Source: Kiritimatiellia bacterium
GTDB lineage: Bacteria; Verrucomicrobiota; Kiritimatiellia; RFP12; UBA1067
Direction of reading: 5' to 3'
NCBI GenBank assembly: GCA_017411125.1
Contig: JAFPNP010000001.1
Location: forward strand, 1 to 20,556
DNA: 20,556 nt
The notes beneath the pieces are model-generated. The model was given only the letters and a program-made list of their open reading frames with translations, was not told where the DNA came from and searched no databases. Below, piece by piece: positions 6,757 through 13,155 of this stretch. Position numbers and translations under genes: made by a program. Each line of letters opens with the position of its first letter. Positions within the stretch are counted from its first letter, which is position 1.

Positions 6757-6806
6757 ACAGTCTCAAAACGACTTCGGCATATAGCCTTGTTGTGATAAGA
6801 TGCGCA
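6733..6806 (-). ncRNA. tracrRNA of the type II-C CRISPR system
   Basis: Read on the minus strand, the RNA starts near 6806 with the anti-repeat GCATCTTATCACAAC (6789-6803), which pairs with 13 of the first 15 bases of the crRNA repeat (GTTGTGATTTGATGC). It continues AAGGCTATATGCC, a GGC/GCC hairpin, then AGTC/GACT around GTTTTGA, and ends with a perfect terminator CGCCCGG-TTCG-CCGGGCG followed by six T. The order anti-repeat, AAGGC hairpin, terminator hairpin resembles Neisseria-type II-C tracrRNAs. It is divergent from cas9 and lies between the patatin remnant and cas9. The tracrRNA strand and the crRNA strand agree, since both are read from minus. The 5' end is inferred from the promoter. 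Confidence 0.88.
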
Positions 6807-6816
6807 AAGATATAAT
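6787..6816 (+). promoter_or_regulatory. cas9 operon promoter, overlapping the tracrRNA promoter
   Basis: TTGTTG (6787-6792), an 18-base spacer and a perfect TATAAT (6811-6816) predict a start near 6823 and a 34-base leader. The -10 overlaps the oppositely directed tracrRNA -10 by five bases, and the -35 overlaps the end of the anti-repeat. This also argues against a cas9 start at 6800, which would lie upstream of the transcript. Confidence 0.6.
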
Positions 6817-6841
6817 ATTTCCGTTCCATCCACAAGAACAA
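6812..6841 (-). promoter_or_regulatory. tracrRNA promoter
   Basis: On the minus strand TTGTTC (6836-6841) is followed after 18 bases by TATTAT (6812-6817). The predicted start, about 7 bases beyond, falls at 6805-6806, just before the anti-repeat. Confidence 0.6.
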
Positions 6842-6856
6842 AAAGAGGAAAAATCT

Positions 6857-9800
6857 ATGTCGAAAACGCTGGGGCTAGACCTTGGAACCAATTCGCTTGG
6901 CTGGGCCATATTAGACGATATAACCGGCGACATACTCGACAAGGGTGTCGTCGTGTTTCCAGAAGGTGTCGATGCTGCAAACGACACTCTTGAGACGCCT
7001 GCGGCGACAAGACGCGCCGCCAGAATGGGACGACGCATGAAATTCCATCGAAAGATGCGAAAATGGGCGCTGCTAAAAATTCTGATCGAAAATGGTATGT
7101 GTCCGATGACAGAGGCCGAACTGTCCGAGTGGCGCACAAAGGGCATATACCCAGTGGAGAATAGCGCATTTATCGCATGGCTCAAGTCCACAGATACGTC
7201 TAATCCTTATGCCGACCGGGCCGCAGCTGCGTCCGGGAAAGTATCTCCACTCGTTCTCGGACGCGCCCTCTACCATATCACACAAAGGCGCGGATTCAAA
7301 AGCTCTCGCAAAGACGTAAAAGATGAAAGTGCAGAGGCAAAGGAACTCGGAACGGTAGAAAGCGACATTCAAGCTCTTACGAAGGAGATTGAGGCGGCGG
7401 GATGCAAAACGCTCGGACAATACTTTGCCAAACGCATTGAAGCAGAGAAAAACAATCTTGCAAAGACACGCATACGCAAGCGTTACACGGGAAGAATGGA
7501 GCATTACATGACGGAATTCGCGACCATCATGAATGCGCAAGGCATTCCAGCAGACAGCCGACTTTACGGCGACATCTTCAAAGCCATATTCCATCAACGC
7601 CCTCTTCGCTCGCAACGGCATCTTGTCGGTCCATGCCCGCTGGAGGGGCCAAGACGCCCCCGTGCGCAAATAGGGCATCCCCTGTTTGAAGAATTTCGCA
7701 TGAGGGCGTTCGTGAACAACCTATCGTTTGTGAACATCGCCAATGAGAAGGTTCCCCTCACAAACGAAGAGCGCGACCTTGCCTGCACCGCATTTCTCAA
7801 AAAATCGGCAACCATGAAGTTCAGCGCGATTTCGAAACTGTTCAAGACGAAAATGAAGAATGAACACCTTGATTTCCATCACTATCATGACGACGACACG
7901 GTTTCCACATGTTCCATCAGGTACAGGATGCAAAACGCATTCGGCGACGTGCCTTACGACGAGCAGAAGGTATTCGATGCATTGACCTTCTTTGATGACG
8001 ACACCAAGCTCGCAGAATGGTTTAAAACGCATTTCCCTGCGCTCTCCGATGAAAGCATAAAGAAACTGTGCGATATACATCCGAAAGAGGGAAACGCCCA
8101 ATACTCTCTCAAAGCCATAAAGAAAATCCTGCGGTTTCTTCGAAAGGGACACGACCTGTTCACAGCACGGCTCATGGCGAAAATGCCAGACACAATCCCG
8201 CAGTTCAACAAACACGAAGACGAAATCGTTCTGCATCTTAAAGAGCTTTCCTTCAGATATCGCACAATCAGGGAGACTGCCCGCACTGACGCCATGCGCA
8301 AAGGCGAACCAATGCCAAGGCTCATGGATCTGTACAGGGAATACTTCCTGAACGAATGGAATGTCGATAATGAAACATGGAACAAACTATACCTGAAAGG
8401 CGATTCAACCTATGCAGTGAATCCGGAAATGCCATCCCGATTGCCGAAAGTTAAACTCGGCATGATCCGCAATCCCATTGTACAGCGGTCGATGACAACG
8501 CTGCGCCGTCTTGTAAACTATCTGAGAGACCATGGCAAGATCGACGGAGATACCACAATAAGAATCGAGCTCGCGAGGGAAGTGAACAACTTCGCCACCC
8601 GTAAGGCCGTACAGCTATGGCAAAAGGACCGCGAAGCCGAAAGAGCCAAAGCGCGTTCTGCAATCGGTGAATCGGCCACGGAGGATATAATAGACCGGTA
8701 CGTCCTTTGGGAAGAGCAAGGCCGAAAGTGCCTTTACACCGGCAAAACCATTTCCCTGCGCGAACTGCTTTCAGGCAATTCGTTTGACATCGAACACACG
8801 ATTCCAAGATCGATGTCGGGCGACGATTCAATGGCAAACAAGACACTCTGCGACTCCGTGTACAACCGGCAGGTGAAAAAAGGCATGGTGCCCACCGACT
8901 GTCCTAACTACGAAAGCGAGATTTACACGAATCTCGCACCGTGGCGGCAGAAAGTCGAGGCTTTGGAGAAGGTATTCAGATCGCGCAGCAGGGCAGTAAA
9001 AACATACACCGACCCGCAGGCGAAATCCGACGCACGCGCAAAAGCCATACGCACAAAAATGGAGCTGAACTACTGGAAGGACAAACTGCGCAGATTTGAA
9101 ATTCCTTCGGAAAAACTGGTTGCCCCCGCAGAAGGGCTGTCTGGATTCAAGCGCAGACAACTGGTAGACACGGGAATCATGAGCTCCCATGCCGTCGAAC
9201 TACTCAAAAGCGTCTATCCAAAGGTGTATTCCGTGAATGGCGCCGCCACGGCTTTTGCTCGCAAGGCATGGGGGGTGCAGAAAGATGCGGCGAAGGACCG
9301 CACCGAACACACTCACCATGCAAAGGACGCAATAGTCATTGCCGCTCTCACGCCCGCACGATTCAACGCCATCTGTACCGCATTGAAGGATGACGGAGTG
9401 CTGCCTTCAGTACGACCGTGCGACGTATGCAAGCCCCCATGCAAAGATTTTGCCCAAAAGGCGAGACTGGCGGCAGAAGAGATACTCGTCAAACACGTGC
9501 TCCGTAATACAACCCTTAGGCAAAGCTCCAAGCGAAACGCGCTTGCAAAGGCGCATCCACAAAAAGACGATCCGTCCAAGACCGTGAAATACGTGCTGAG
9601 CAAAGGCGACACAGTACGCGGGGCCTTGCATAAAGACACGTTCTACGGATGCATAGAGTCGCCTAAGAGCGGAGAAAAGGTCTTTGTGGTGCGAAAACCA
9701 TTGACAGGTCCAATCGCGGCAGCCGAGGGCATTATAGACAAGATTGTCGATCCAGCCATACGGGAGATCGTCAAAGAGTCAATTGAAAGGCTCAAGTCGT

Positions 9801-10441
9801 CTGGCATAAAATCCATAGAATCGGGAATGATAAAGATGCCTTCTGGTGTTCCCATAAACAAGGTAAGGATTGTCGCGCACACGACAAACCCGGTCAAACT
9901 ACGCAATCATGCCACAGCTTCGGCAAAGCCATACAAAACGCCATATTATGTAACCGTCGCCGAAGGTTCTAATTTTCGACTTGGCATGTTTTCTTTGGAC
10001 GGAAAATTATTCGTCAAGCCGGACAACGCTCTTCGATGGGCACAGAACCACAAAAATCCGGATTACTTACCCATGGACAGGCAAGCGGGGTTTATTGGAT
10101 ATATATTCCCCGGAACGATGGCGATTGCCGCTGAGAATGGCAATGTCGATTCGGTTAAATATTTATCAGCGGCAGAACTCGCTAAAAGATTGTACAAAGT
10201 TGTCAAGTTCAGAAGCGATAGACGGATAACCTTTATGAGGCATATTGAAGCAAGGCCAAGCGTTGTACTCGCAAGAGATCTTTCATTGGCGGGAAAACAT
10301 AAGGATGGCGAATCCCAGATAGATTTCAAGTCGCCTCATGAACTGCTGTTGTTAAGTCCAAGTATCTATTTCAAAAACATGTTGTTAGAAGGCATCCATT
10401 TCAAGATGCACATTGACGGCACTATAGAGTTCCTGCAATGA
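6857..10441 (+). CDS. cas9: CRISPR-associated endonuclease Cas9, type II-C
   Basis: This 1194-residue protein is the crRNA/tracrRNA-guided DNA endonuclease of the locus. Visible in order: RuvC-I with D8 in GLDLGTNSLGWA; an Arg-rich bridge helix (about 51-75, TRRAARMGRRMKFHRK); RRGFKSSRKD near 144; the REC region; RuvC-II with E571 in IRIELARE; the HNH domain with FDIEHTIPRS (H647), N661 and N670 in YNRQVKKG; RuvC-III with HHAKD (H820, H821, D824); and a C-terminal PAM-interacting region ending EGIHFKMHIDGTIEFL. All catalytic positions seem intact; the residue before the HNH histidine is Glu (E646) rather than the usual Asp. The start is chosen for GAGGA 7 bases upstream. It is longer than many II-C enzymes (about 1000-1100). 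Codon choice is less GC-biased than in gyrB or fcl. The stop overlaps cas1. Confidence 0.97.
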   Translation: MSKTLGLDLGTNSLGWAILDDITGDILDKGVVVFPEGVDAANDTLETPAATRRAARMGRRMKFHRKMRKWALLKILIENGMCPMTEAELSEWRTKGIYPVENSAFIAWLKSTDTSNPYADRAAAASGKVSPLVLGRALYHITQRRGFKSSRKDVKDESAEAKELGTVESDIQALTKEIEAAGCKTLGQYFAKRIEAEKNNLAKTRIRKRYTGRMEHYMTEFATIMNAQGIPADSRLYGDIFKAIFHQRPLRSQRHLVGPCPLEGPRRPRAQIGHPLFEEFRMRAFVNNLSFVNIANEKVPLTNEERDLACTAFLKKSATMKFSAISKLFKTKMKNEHLDFHHYHDDDTVSTCSIRYRMQNAFGDVPYDEQKVFDALTFFDDDTKLAEWFKTHFPALSDESIKKLCDIHPKEGNAQYSLKAIKKILRFLRKGHDLFTARLMAKMPDTIPQFNKHEDEIVLHLKELSFRYRTIRETARTDAMRKGEPMPRLMDLYREYFLNEWNVDNETWNKLYLKGDSTYAVNPEMPSRLPKVKLGMIRNPIVQRSMTTLRRLVNYLRDHGKIDGDTTIRIELAREVNNFATRKAVQLWQKDREAERAKARSAIGESATEDIIDRYVLWEEQGRKCLYTGKTISLRELLSGNSFDIEHTIPRSMSGDDSMANKTLCDSVYNRQVKKGMVPTDCPNYESEIYTNLAPWRQKVEALEKVFRSRSRAVKTYTDPQAKSDARAKAIRTKMELNYWKDKLRRFEIPSEKLVAPAEGLSGFKRRQLVDTGIMSSHAVELLKSVYPKVYSVNGAATAFARKAWGVQKDAAKDRTEHTHHAKDAIVIAALTPARFNAICTALKDDGVLPSVRPCDVCKPPCKDFAQKARLAAEEILVKHVLRNTTLRQSSKRNALAKAHPQKDDPSKTVKYVLSKGDTVRGALHKDTFYGCIESPKSGEKVFVVRKPLTGPIAAAEGIIDKIVDPAIREIVKESIERLKSSGIKSIESGMIKMPSGVPINKVRIVAHTTNPVKLRNHATASAKPYKTPYYVTVAEGSNFRLGMFSLDGKLFVKPDNALRWAQNHKNPDYLPMDRQAGFIGYIFPGTMAIAAENGNVDSVKYLSAAELAKRLYKVVKFRSDRRITFMRHIEARPSVVLARDLSLAGKHKDGESQIDFKSPHELLLLSPSIYFKNMLLEGIHFKMHIDGTIEFLQ

Positions 10442-11331
10442 TCGCCAGAACACTTTGTTTCACAAGTATTGGCAAGCTGTCTTTGAAAAACGGGCAGCTT
10501 GTCTGGAGCGCGGAGACTGGCGAACGACGAACGATGCCTGTGGAGGATATCGGTGTAGTCATTCTGGAATCCGACATGATCGACATCACAACAGCTGCAT
10601 TGCAATTTCTTTCTGCGAACAATGTGGCAGTTGTTCTATGCGACAAGTCCCACATGCCGTCCGCGCAACTGCTGCCATTCACCGCAAATACCGTTTCTTC
10701 CGAAACGACCGAAGCGCAACTGGCAGCAACGCCCGCCGTCCAGGGACGATTGTGGCGACAAATCGTGCGGCAGAAGATAACCAACCAGACAGCGCTTATG
10801 AAGAAACTCGGAGTGAAACATACGTCACGGCTTCTGTCATTGTCGGAAGCGGTGAAGAACGGCGATCCCGCCAATTGCGAAGCCCAGGCGGCGCGAATCT
10901 ACTTCCAGACGCTTTGTCATGACGGTTTCGTGCGGAATCGCGAAGGCGAATGGCCCAATGCTCCCTTGAACTACGGCTACGCGATTCTGAGGGCAGCTGT
11001 TGCTCGTGCTTTGGTAGGCTCGGGACTTGTCTGTTTCCATGGCATCCATCATCACAACAGATACAACGCCTTTGCGCTTGCAGATGACATAATGGAACCG
11101 TATCGCCCATTCGTGGACCAATATGTTCTTGGCAGGCTTCCCCCATTTGACATTCCGCAGGAGCAATTGACACATGAAATGAAAACGAAACTGCTTGAGA
11201 TGCTTACATGCGATGTCAAGATGGGCGACCTGCGCCGTCCATTGATGATAGCCGTGTCATGCACAACGGCGTCGCTGGCGAAATATTACAGGAAAGAGGT
11301 CGACAAGTTGGCATTGCCGGAGTTCTGCTGA
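10438..11331 (+). CDS. cas1: CRISPR-associated Cas1, type II
   Basis: This 297-residue protein is the integrase subunit that, as a Cas1-Cas2 complex, inserts new spacers at the leader-proximal repeat. The type II signature is clear: MIARTLCFTSIGKLSLKNGQL at the start (first part MIARTLCFTS), VEDIGVVILES, then the catalytic E148 in CEAQAARIYF, H204-H206 in GIHHHNRYN, and E220 in DDIMEPYRPF, matching the Glu/His/acidic metal site. Length is normal (about 290-300). It overlaps cas9 by four bases (ATGA) and cas2 by one (TGATG), so the three genes form one operon. No cas4 or csn2 follows, as expected for subtype II-C. Active-site residues are all present, so the adaptation module looks functional. 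Confidence 0.97.
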   Translation: MIARTLCFTSIGKLSLKNGQLVWSAETGERRTMPVEDIGVVILESDMIDITTAALQFLSANNVAVVLCDKSHMPSAQLLPFTANTVSSETTEAQLAATPAVQGRLWRQIVRQKITNQTALMKKLGVKHTSRLLSLSEAVKNGDPANCEAQAARIYFQTLCHDGFVRNREGEWPNAPLNYGYAILRAAVARALVGSGLVCFHGIHHHNRYNAFALADDIMEPYRPFVDQYVLGRLPPFDIPQEQLTHEMKTKLLEMLTCDVKMGDLRRPLMIAVSCTTASLAKYYRKEVDKLALPEFC

Positions 11332-11675
11332 TGCTTTGCTCGCAAGAAGCCCTTAATGGATATAAAATCGTGTGGCTGTACATCATGTTTGATCTGCCCG
11401 TAGAGACCAAATTACAGCGCAAACGTGCGACACAGTTCCGGAAAGATCTGCTAAATGACGGATTCGCCATGCACCAGTTTTCGGTTTACATACGGCACTG
11501 TGCAAGCTATGGGGCGGCGGACGTCCACGTGGAAAGAGTAAGGCGCATGGTTCCAGATGAAGGAGCGGTCTCGATTCTCAAAGTTACCGACAAACAGTTT
11601 GAAAATACGATTCACATCGTCGGCAAGAAAGCCAAACCACCTCCCATGACGCCAATGCAATTGGAATTTTTTTGA
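11331..11675 (+). CDS. cas2: CRISPR-associated Cas2, type II
   Basis: This 114-residue protein is the structural partner of Cas1 in spacer integration. It has a ferredoxin-like pattern: YKIVWLYIMFDLPVETK with the conserved D21, LLNDGFAMHQFSVYIRHC, VHVERVRRMVPDEGAVSILKVT (given here as VRRMVPDEGAVSILKVT), TDKQFENTIHIVGKK, and a Pro-rich tail PPPMTPMQLEFF typical of type II Cas2. The start at 11331 overlaps the cas1 stop by one base; the open frame extends upstream inside cas1 but is not needed. A start nearer the domain, such as the Met at residue 19, would cut the first strand. The gene ends immediately before a poly-A run that is the T tract of an opposing terminator. Confidence 0.94.
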   Translation: MLCSQEALNGYKIVWLYIMFDLPVETKLQRKRATQFRKDLLNDGFAMHQFSVYIRHCASYGAADVHVERVRRMVPDEGAVSILKVTDKQFENTIHIVGKKAKPPPMTPMQLEFF

Positions 11676-11709
11676 AAAAAAAATGAGCGGAGCCATAAAA
11701 CGGCTCCGC
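11675..11709 (-). terminator. Terminator for the leftward crRNA precursor
   Basis: GCGGAGCC (11687-11694) and GGCTCCGC (11702-11709) form a perfect 8-bp stem with a 7-base loop. On the minus strand it is followed, after CAT-like bases, by nine T (11683-11675). On the plus strand only TTTT within ACTTTTG follows 10 bases away, so a weaker rightward terminator for cas2 is possible. Confidence 0.8.
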
Positions 11710-11776
11710 CCATCTACTTTTGTAAGGCGTAAATTCATTGATTTGTCTTGACAGTAAAGGGCGATCTCAGCCCAAT
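11710..11776. promoter_or_regulatory. Candidate leader (adaptation end) of the array
   Basis: These 67 bases separate the terminator from the first perfect repeat on the cas2 side. They hold a perfect TTGACA at 11748-11753 with no good -10 at 17 bases, and a small inverted repeat GGGC-GATCTCA-GCCC (11759-11773) next to the repeat. By position opposite the degenerate repeat, this is the likely integration leader. Confidence 0.45.
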
Positions 11777-12400
11777 ACTGTTTCACAAATCAAAAAAGCA
11801 TCAAATCACAACCGGCAACGCGGAATAGTATATCCCATTCTTACTGTTTCACAAATCAAAAAAGCATCAAATCACAACAATCCCCCGCGCGGGGCTTCCT
11901 GGATTCCACTGTTTCACAAATCAAAAAAGCATCAAATCACAACTTTCACGGGGTCATGGATACTGTGAAATGAACTGTTTCACAAATCAAAAAAGCATCA
12001 AATCACAACTAGGAAGAATAGTAGTGGTTGCCAAACATAACTGTTTCACAAATCAAAAAAGCATCAAATCACAACTCCTTTCGTGTTGGTAAAGCCGGGC
12101 GGCGACTGTTTCACAAATCAAAAAAGCATCAAATCACAACCTCCTTGTCCTTGGCCGTCCTTCTGCGTCACTGTTTCACAAATCAAAAAAGCATCAAATC
12201 ACAACAACCAATTAGACACTTCGTCCAGCGTGTAACTGTTTCACAAATCAAAAAAGCATCAAATCACAACTCGGGCGGAGCGCGTTCTACGGCGCATGGA
12301 CTGTTTCACAAATCAAAAAAGCATCAAATCACAACTACATGCGCCACGGAGCGTCCAAGGACGCACTGTTTCACAAATCAAAAAAGCATCAAAGCTCAAC
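11777..12400 (-). CRISPR. CRISPR array: 10 repeats, 9 spacers, type II-C
   Basis: Ten 36-base repeats start at 11777, 11843, 11908, 11974, 12040, 12105, 12170, 12235, 12300 and 12365. On the plus strand they begin ACTGTTTCACAAATC and end GCATCAAATCACAAC. Nine are identical; the last (12365-12400) has two changes near its end (AAAGCTCAAC). Spacers are 29 or 30 bases. I assign the minus strand as the crRNA strand because there the repeat begins GTTGTGATTTGATGC, like other type II-C repeats that begin GTTGT, and because the tracrRNA anti-repeat pairs with that strand. Promoters at 12474-12542 and a terminator at 11675-11709 fit leftward transcription. No spacer matches another part of this window by eye. 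Confidence 0.98.
12365..12400 (-). repeat. Degenerate terminal CRISPR repeat
   Basis: This copy differs from the other nine at two positions, both in the crRNA part that pairs with tracrRNA (GTTGAGCTTTGATGC instead of GTTGTGATTTGATGC). Such decay marks the old end of an array. Confidence 0.9.
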
Positions 12401-12473
12401 TATAACATTGCATACACGAAGCATGGTTTCATATCTCGCAGTAATCTCACGCCAAGACGCCACTACGTTAATG

Positions 12474-12502
12474 ATAACATACAATACGCATTTTATTGTC
12501 AA
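12474..12502 (-). promoter_or_regulatory. Candidate CRISPR array promoter 2
   Basis: The minus strand has a perfect TTGACA (12497-12502), a 17-base spacer and TGTTAT (12474-12479), a weak -10. It would start transcription near 12467, closer to the array than promoter 1. Confidence 0.4.
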
Positions 12503-12513
12503 AGAACATAAAT

Positions 12514-12542
12514 ATTATACCATATATTTTGACCACTTTCCA
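12514..12542 (-). promoter_or_regulatory. Candidate CRISPR array promoter 1
   Basis: The minus strand has TGGAAA (12537-12542), a 17-base spacer and a perfect TATAAT (12514-12519) preceded by TGG, a full extended -10. Transcription would start near 12507, about 107 bases before the first repeat. Confidence 0.6.
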
Positions 12543-12616
12543 GAGTAAATACGCCTTTATCCCAGATTATTCGGGGAAATTATCCTATTGCTTCGGTAAT
12601 AAATAAGGTCGATTCA

Positions 12617-12681
12617 CATGACAGAGCGCGGCCTCTGGACGCGCCCTGTTCTCGGCGGTCGGGGACGGCCGCCCTCTCATG
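12617..12681. repeat. REP-like element with inverted ends
   Basis: The element is bounded by CATGACAGAG and CTCTCATG (inverted). Inside, GCGCGGCCTCTGGACGCGCC (12626-12645) is the same palindromic core, in inverted orientation, as the left arm at 4482 (GGCGCGTCCAGAAGCCGCGC), and a second hairpin GGCGG...CCGCC follows around GTCGGGGACGG. It is another member of the family seen at 4127-4581. Confidence 0.65.
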
Positions 12682-12710
12682 CAACGCCGCGGAATCAAAG
12701 GGATGCCACA

Positions 12711-12742
12711 CTTTCCCTATAGCCGCGCTTTCCCTATAGGGA
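12711..12742. repeat. Direct repeat CTTTCCCTATAG and palindrome
   Basis: CTTTCCCTATAG occurs at 12711-12722 and 12728-12739, a 17-base period. The second copy is part of the perfect 12-base palindrome TCCCTATAGGGA (12731-12742). It directly precedes the iteron-like repeats. Confidence 0.7.
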
Positions 12743-12748
12743 TATATG

Positions 12749-12810
12749 CACAAAGTGGGGTGTTTGTGTACATAAAGTGGGGGTACTTATGTACACAAAG
12801 TGGGGTGTTT
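12749..12810. repeat. Three iteron-like direct repeats
   Basis: The core CAYAAAGTGGGG occurs at 12749, 12771 and 12794, a spacing of 22 and 23 bases. The first and third copies share 17 bases (CACAAAGTGGGGTGTTT); the second and third are preceded by GTA. Spacing of about two helical turns is typical of binding sites for replication initiators or regulators. No initiator gene is in the window. Confidence 0.7.
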
Positions 12811-12929
12811 TTGATTATATCCCCTAAGGCATGTGCTGCTGCCATTACAAGGTAAAGCGCGTCCCGCTTGAGCCACGAACGCGCTACTGGTGCATTCACG
12901 ATCTTCGCGCCGGTGCAACTTCCATTTAC

Positions 12930-13016
12930 GCGCAGCCTAACCCGGCTGCGCTCGTTCGCAAAACTTGGTTTTATTTTAGAATCGGTTTTGCCATCGGACG
13001 CGGGCTAGTGCCCGCG
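12930..13016. repeat. Compound hairpin region related to the REPIN core
   Basis: GCGCAGCC-TAACCC-GGCTGCGC (12930-12951) is a perfect 8-bp hairpin and CGCGGGC-TAGT-GCCCGCG (12999-13016) a perfect 7-bp hairpin. Between them, GCTGCGCTCGTTCGCAAAAC and CGGTTTTGCCATCGGACGCG resemble the inverse complement of the core of the element at 4482-4581, with an AT-rich insertion between the two halves. Confidence 0.6.
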
Positions 13017-13143
13017 CGTGAATGAAAGTTGTTTCAAACAAGTTGTTTCCTTTTTATTCGCCCTCTCTGCGCGTCGAGACAGCCCCACGCCAAAAAATGG
13101 GTAACCTCAGCCAAAAAACATCCCATGCACACTGGAAATATGC

Positions 13144-13149
13144 TATAAT
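13144..13149 (+). promoter_or_regulatory. Extended -10 box of the AAA ATPase gene
   Basis: TGCTATAAT (TG, one base, TATAAT) lies six bases before ATG 13156. The usual distance from -10 to start point would put transcription at or beside the A of the ATG, so the mRNA may be leaderless. No ribosome binding site is present. Confidence 0.6.
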
Positions 13150-13155
13150 CCGTCC

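Larger units (their letters stand above)
12543..13143. other. Intergenic region without a gene
   Basis: I see no supported gene here. Two short open frames (60 and 64 codons) run through the repeats and have no ribosome binding site. The region is occupied by the REP-like elements, the CTTTCCCTATAG pair, the iteron-like repeats and the hairpins listed separately; 13020-13140 is AT-richer and holds no structure I recognise. Confidence 0.6.

Noticed and set aside
6800..6856. Earlier start for cas9 at 6800
   Set aside because: It lies upstream of the predicted transcription start, has no ribosome binding site, and adds residues without family match; ATG 6857 has GAGGA at the right distance.
11748..11776. 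Plus-strand array promoter from the perfect TTGACA at 11748
   Set aside because: No acceptable -10 lies 16-18 bases downstream, and the tracrRNA shows that guide RNAs come from the minus strand.
11813..12364. Self-targeting spacers within this window
   Set aside because: Reading the nine spacers against the rest of the window on both strands showed no convincing match; the rest of the genome is not available.
11738..12405. Short open frames through the CRISPR array
   Set aside because: They encode the repeat unit (VSQIKKASNHN) over and over and are a consequence of the regular repeats.
11332..12560. csn2 or cas4 gene of other type II subtypes
   Set aside because: No frame between cas2 and the array or just beyond it matches either family, which leaves subtype II-C.
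12717..13025. Two short frames between the array and the AAA gene
   Set aside because: They run through REP-like and iteron-like repeats, have no ribosome binding site and no recognisable domain.
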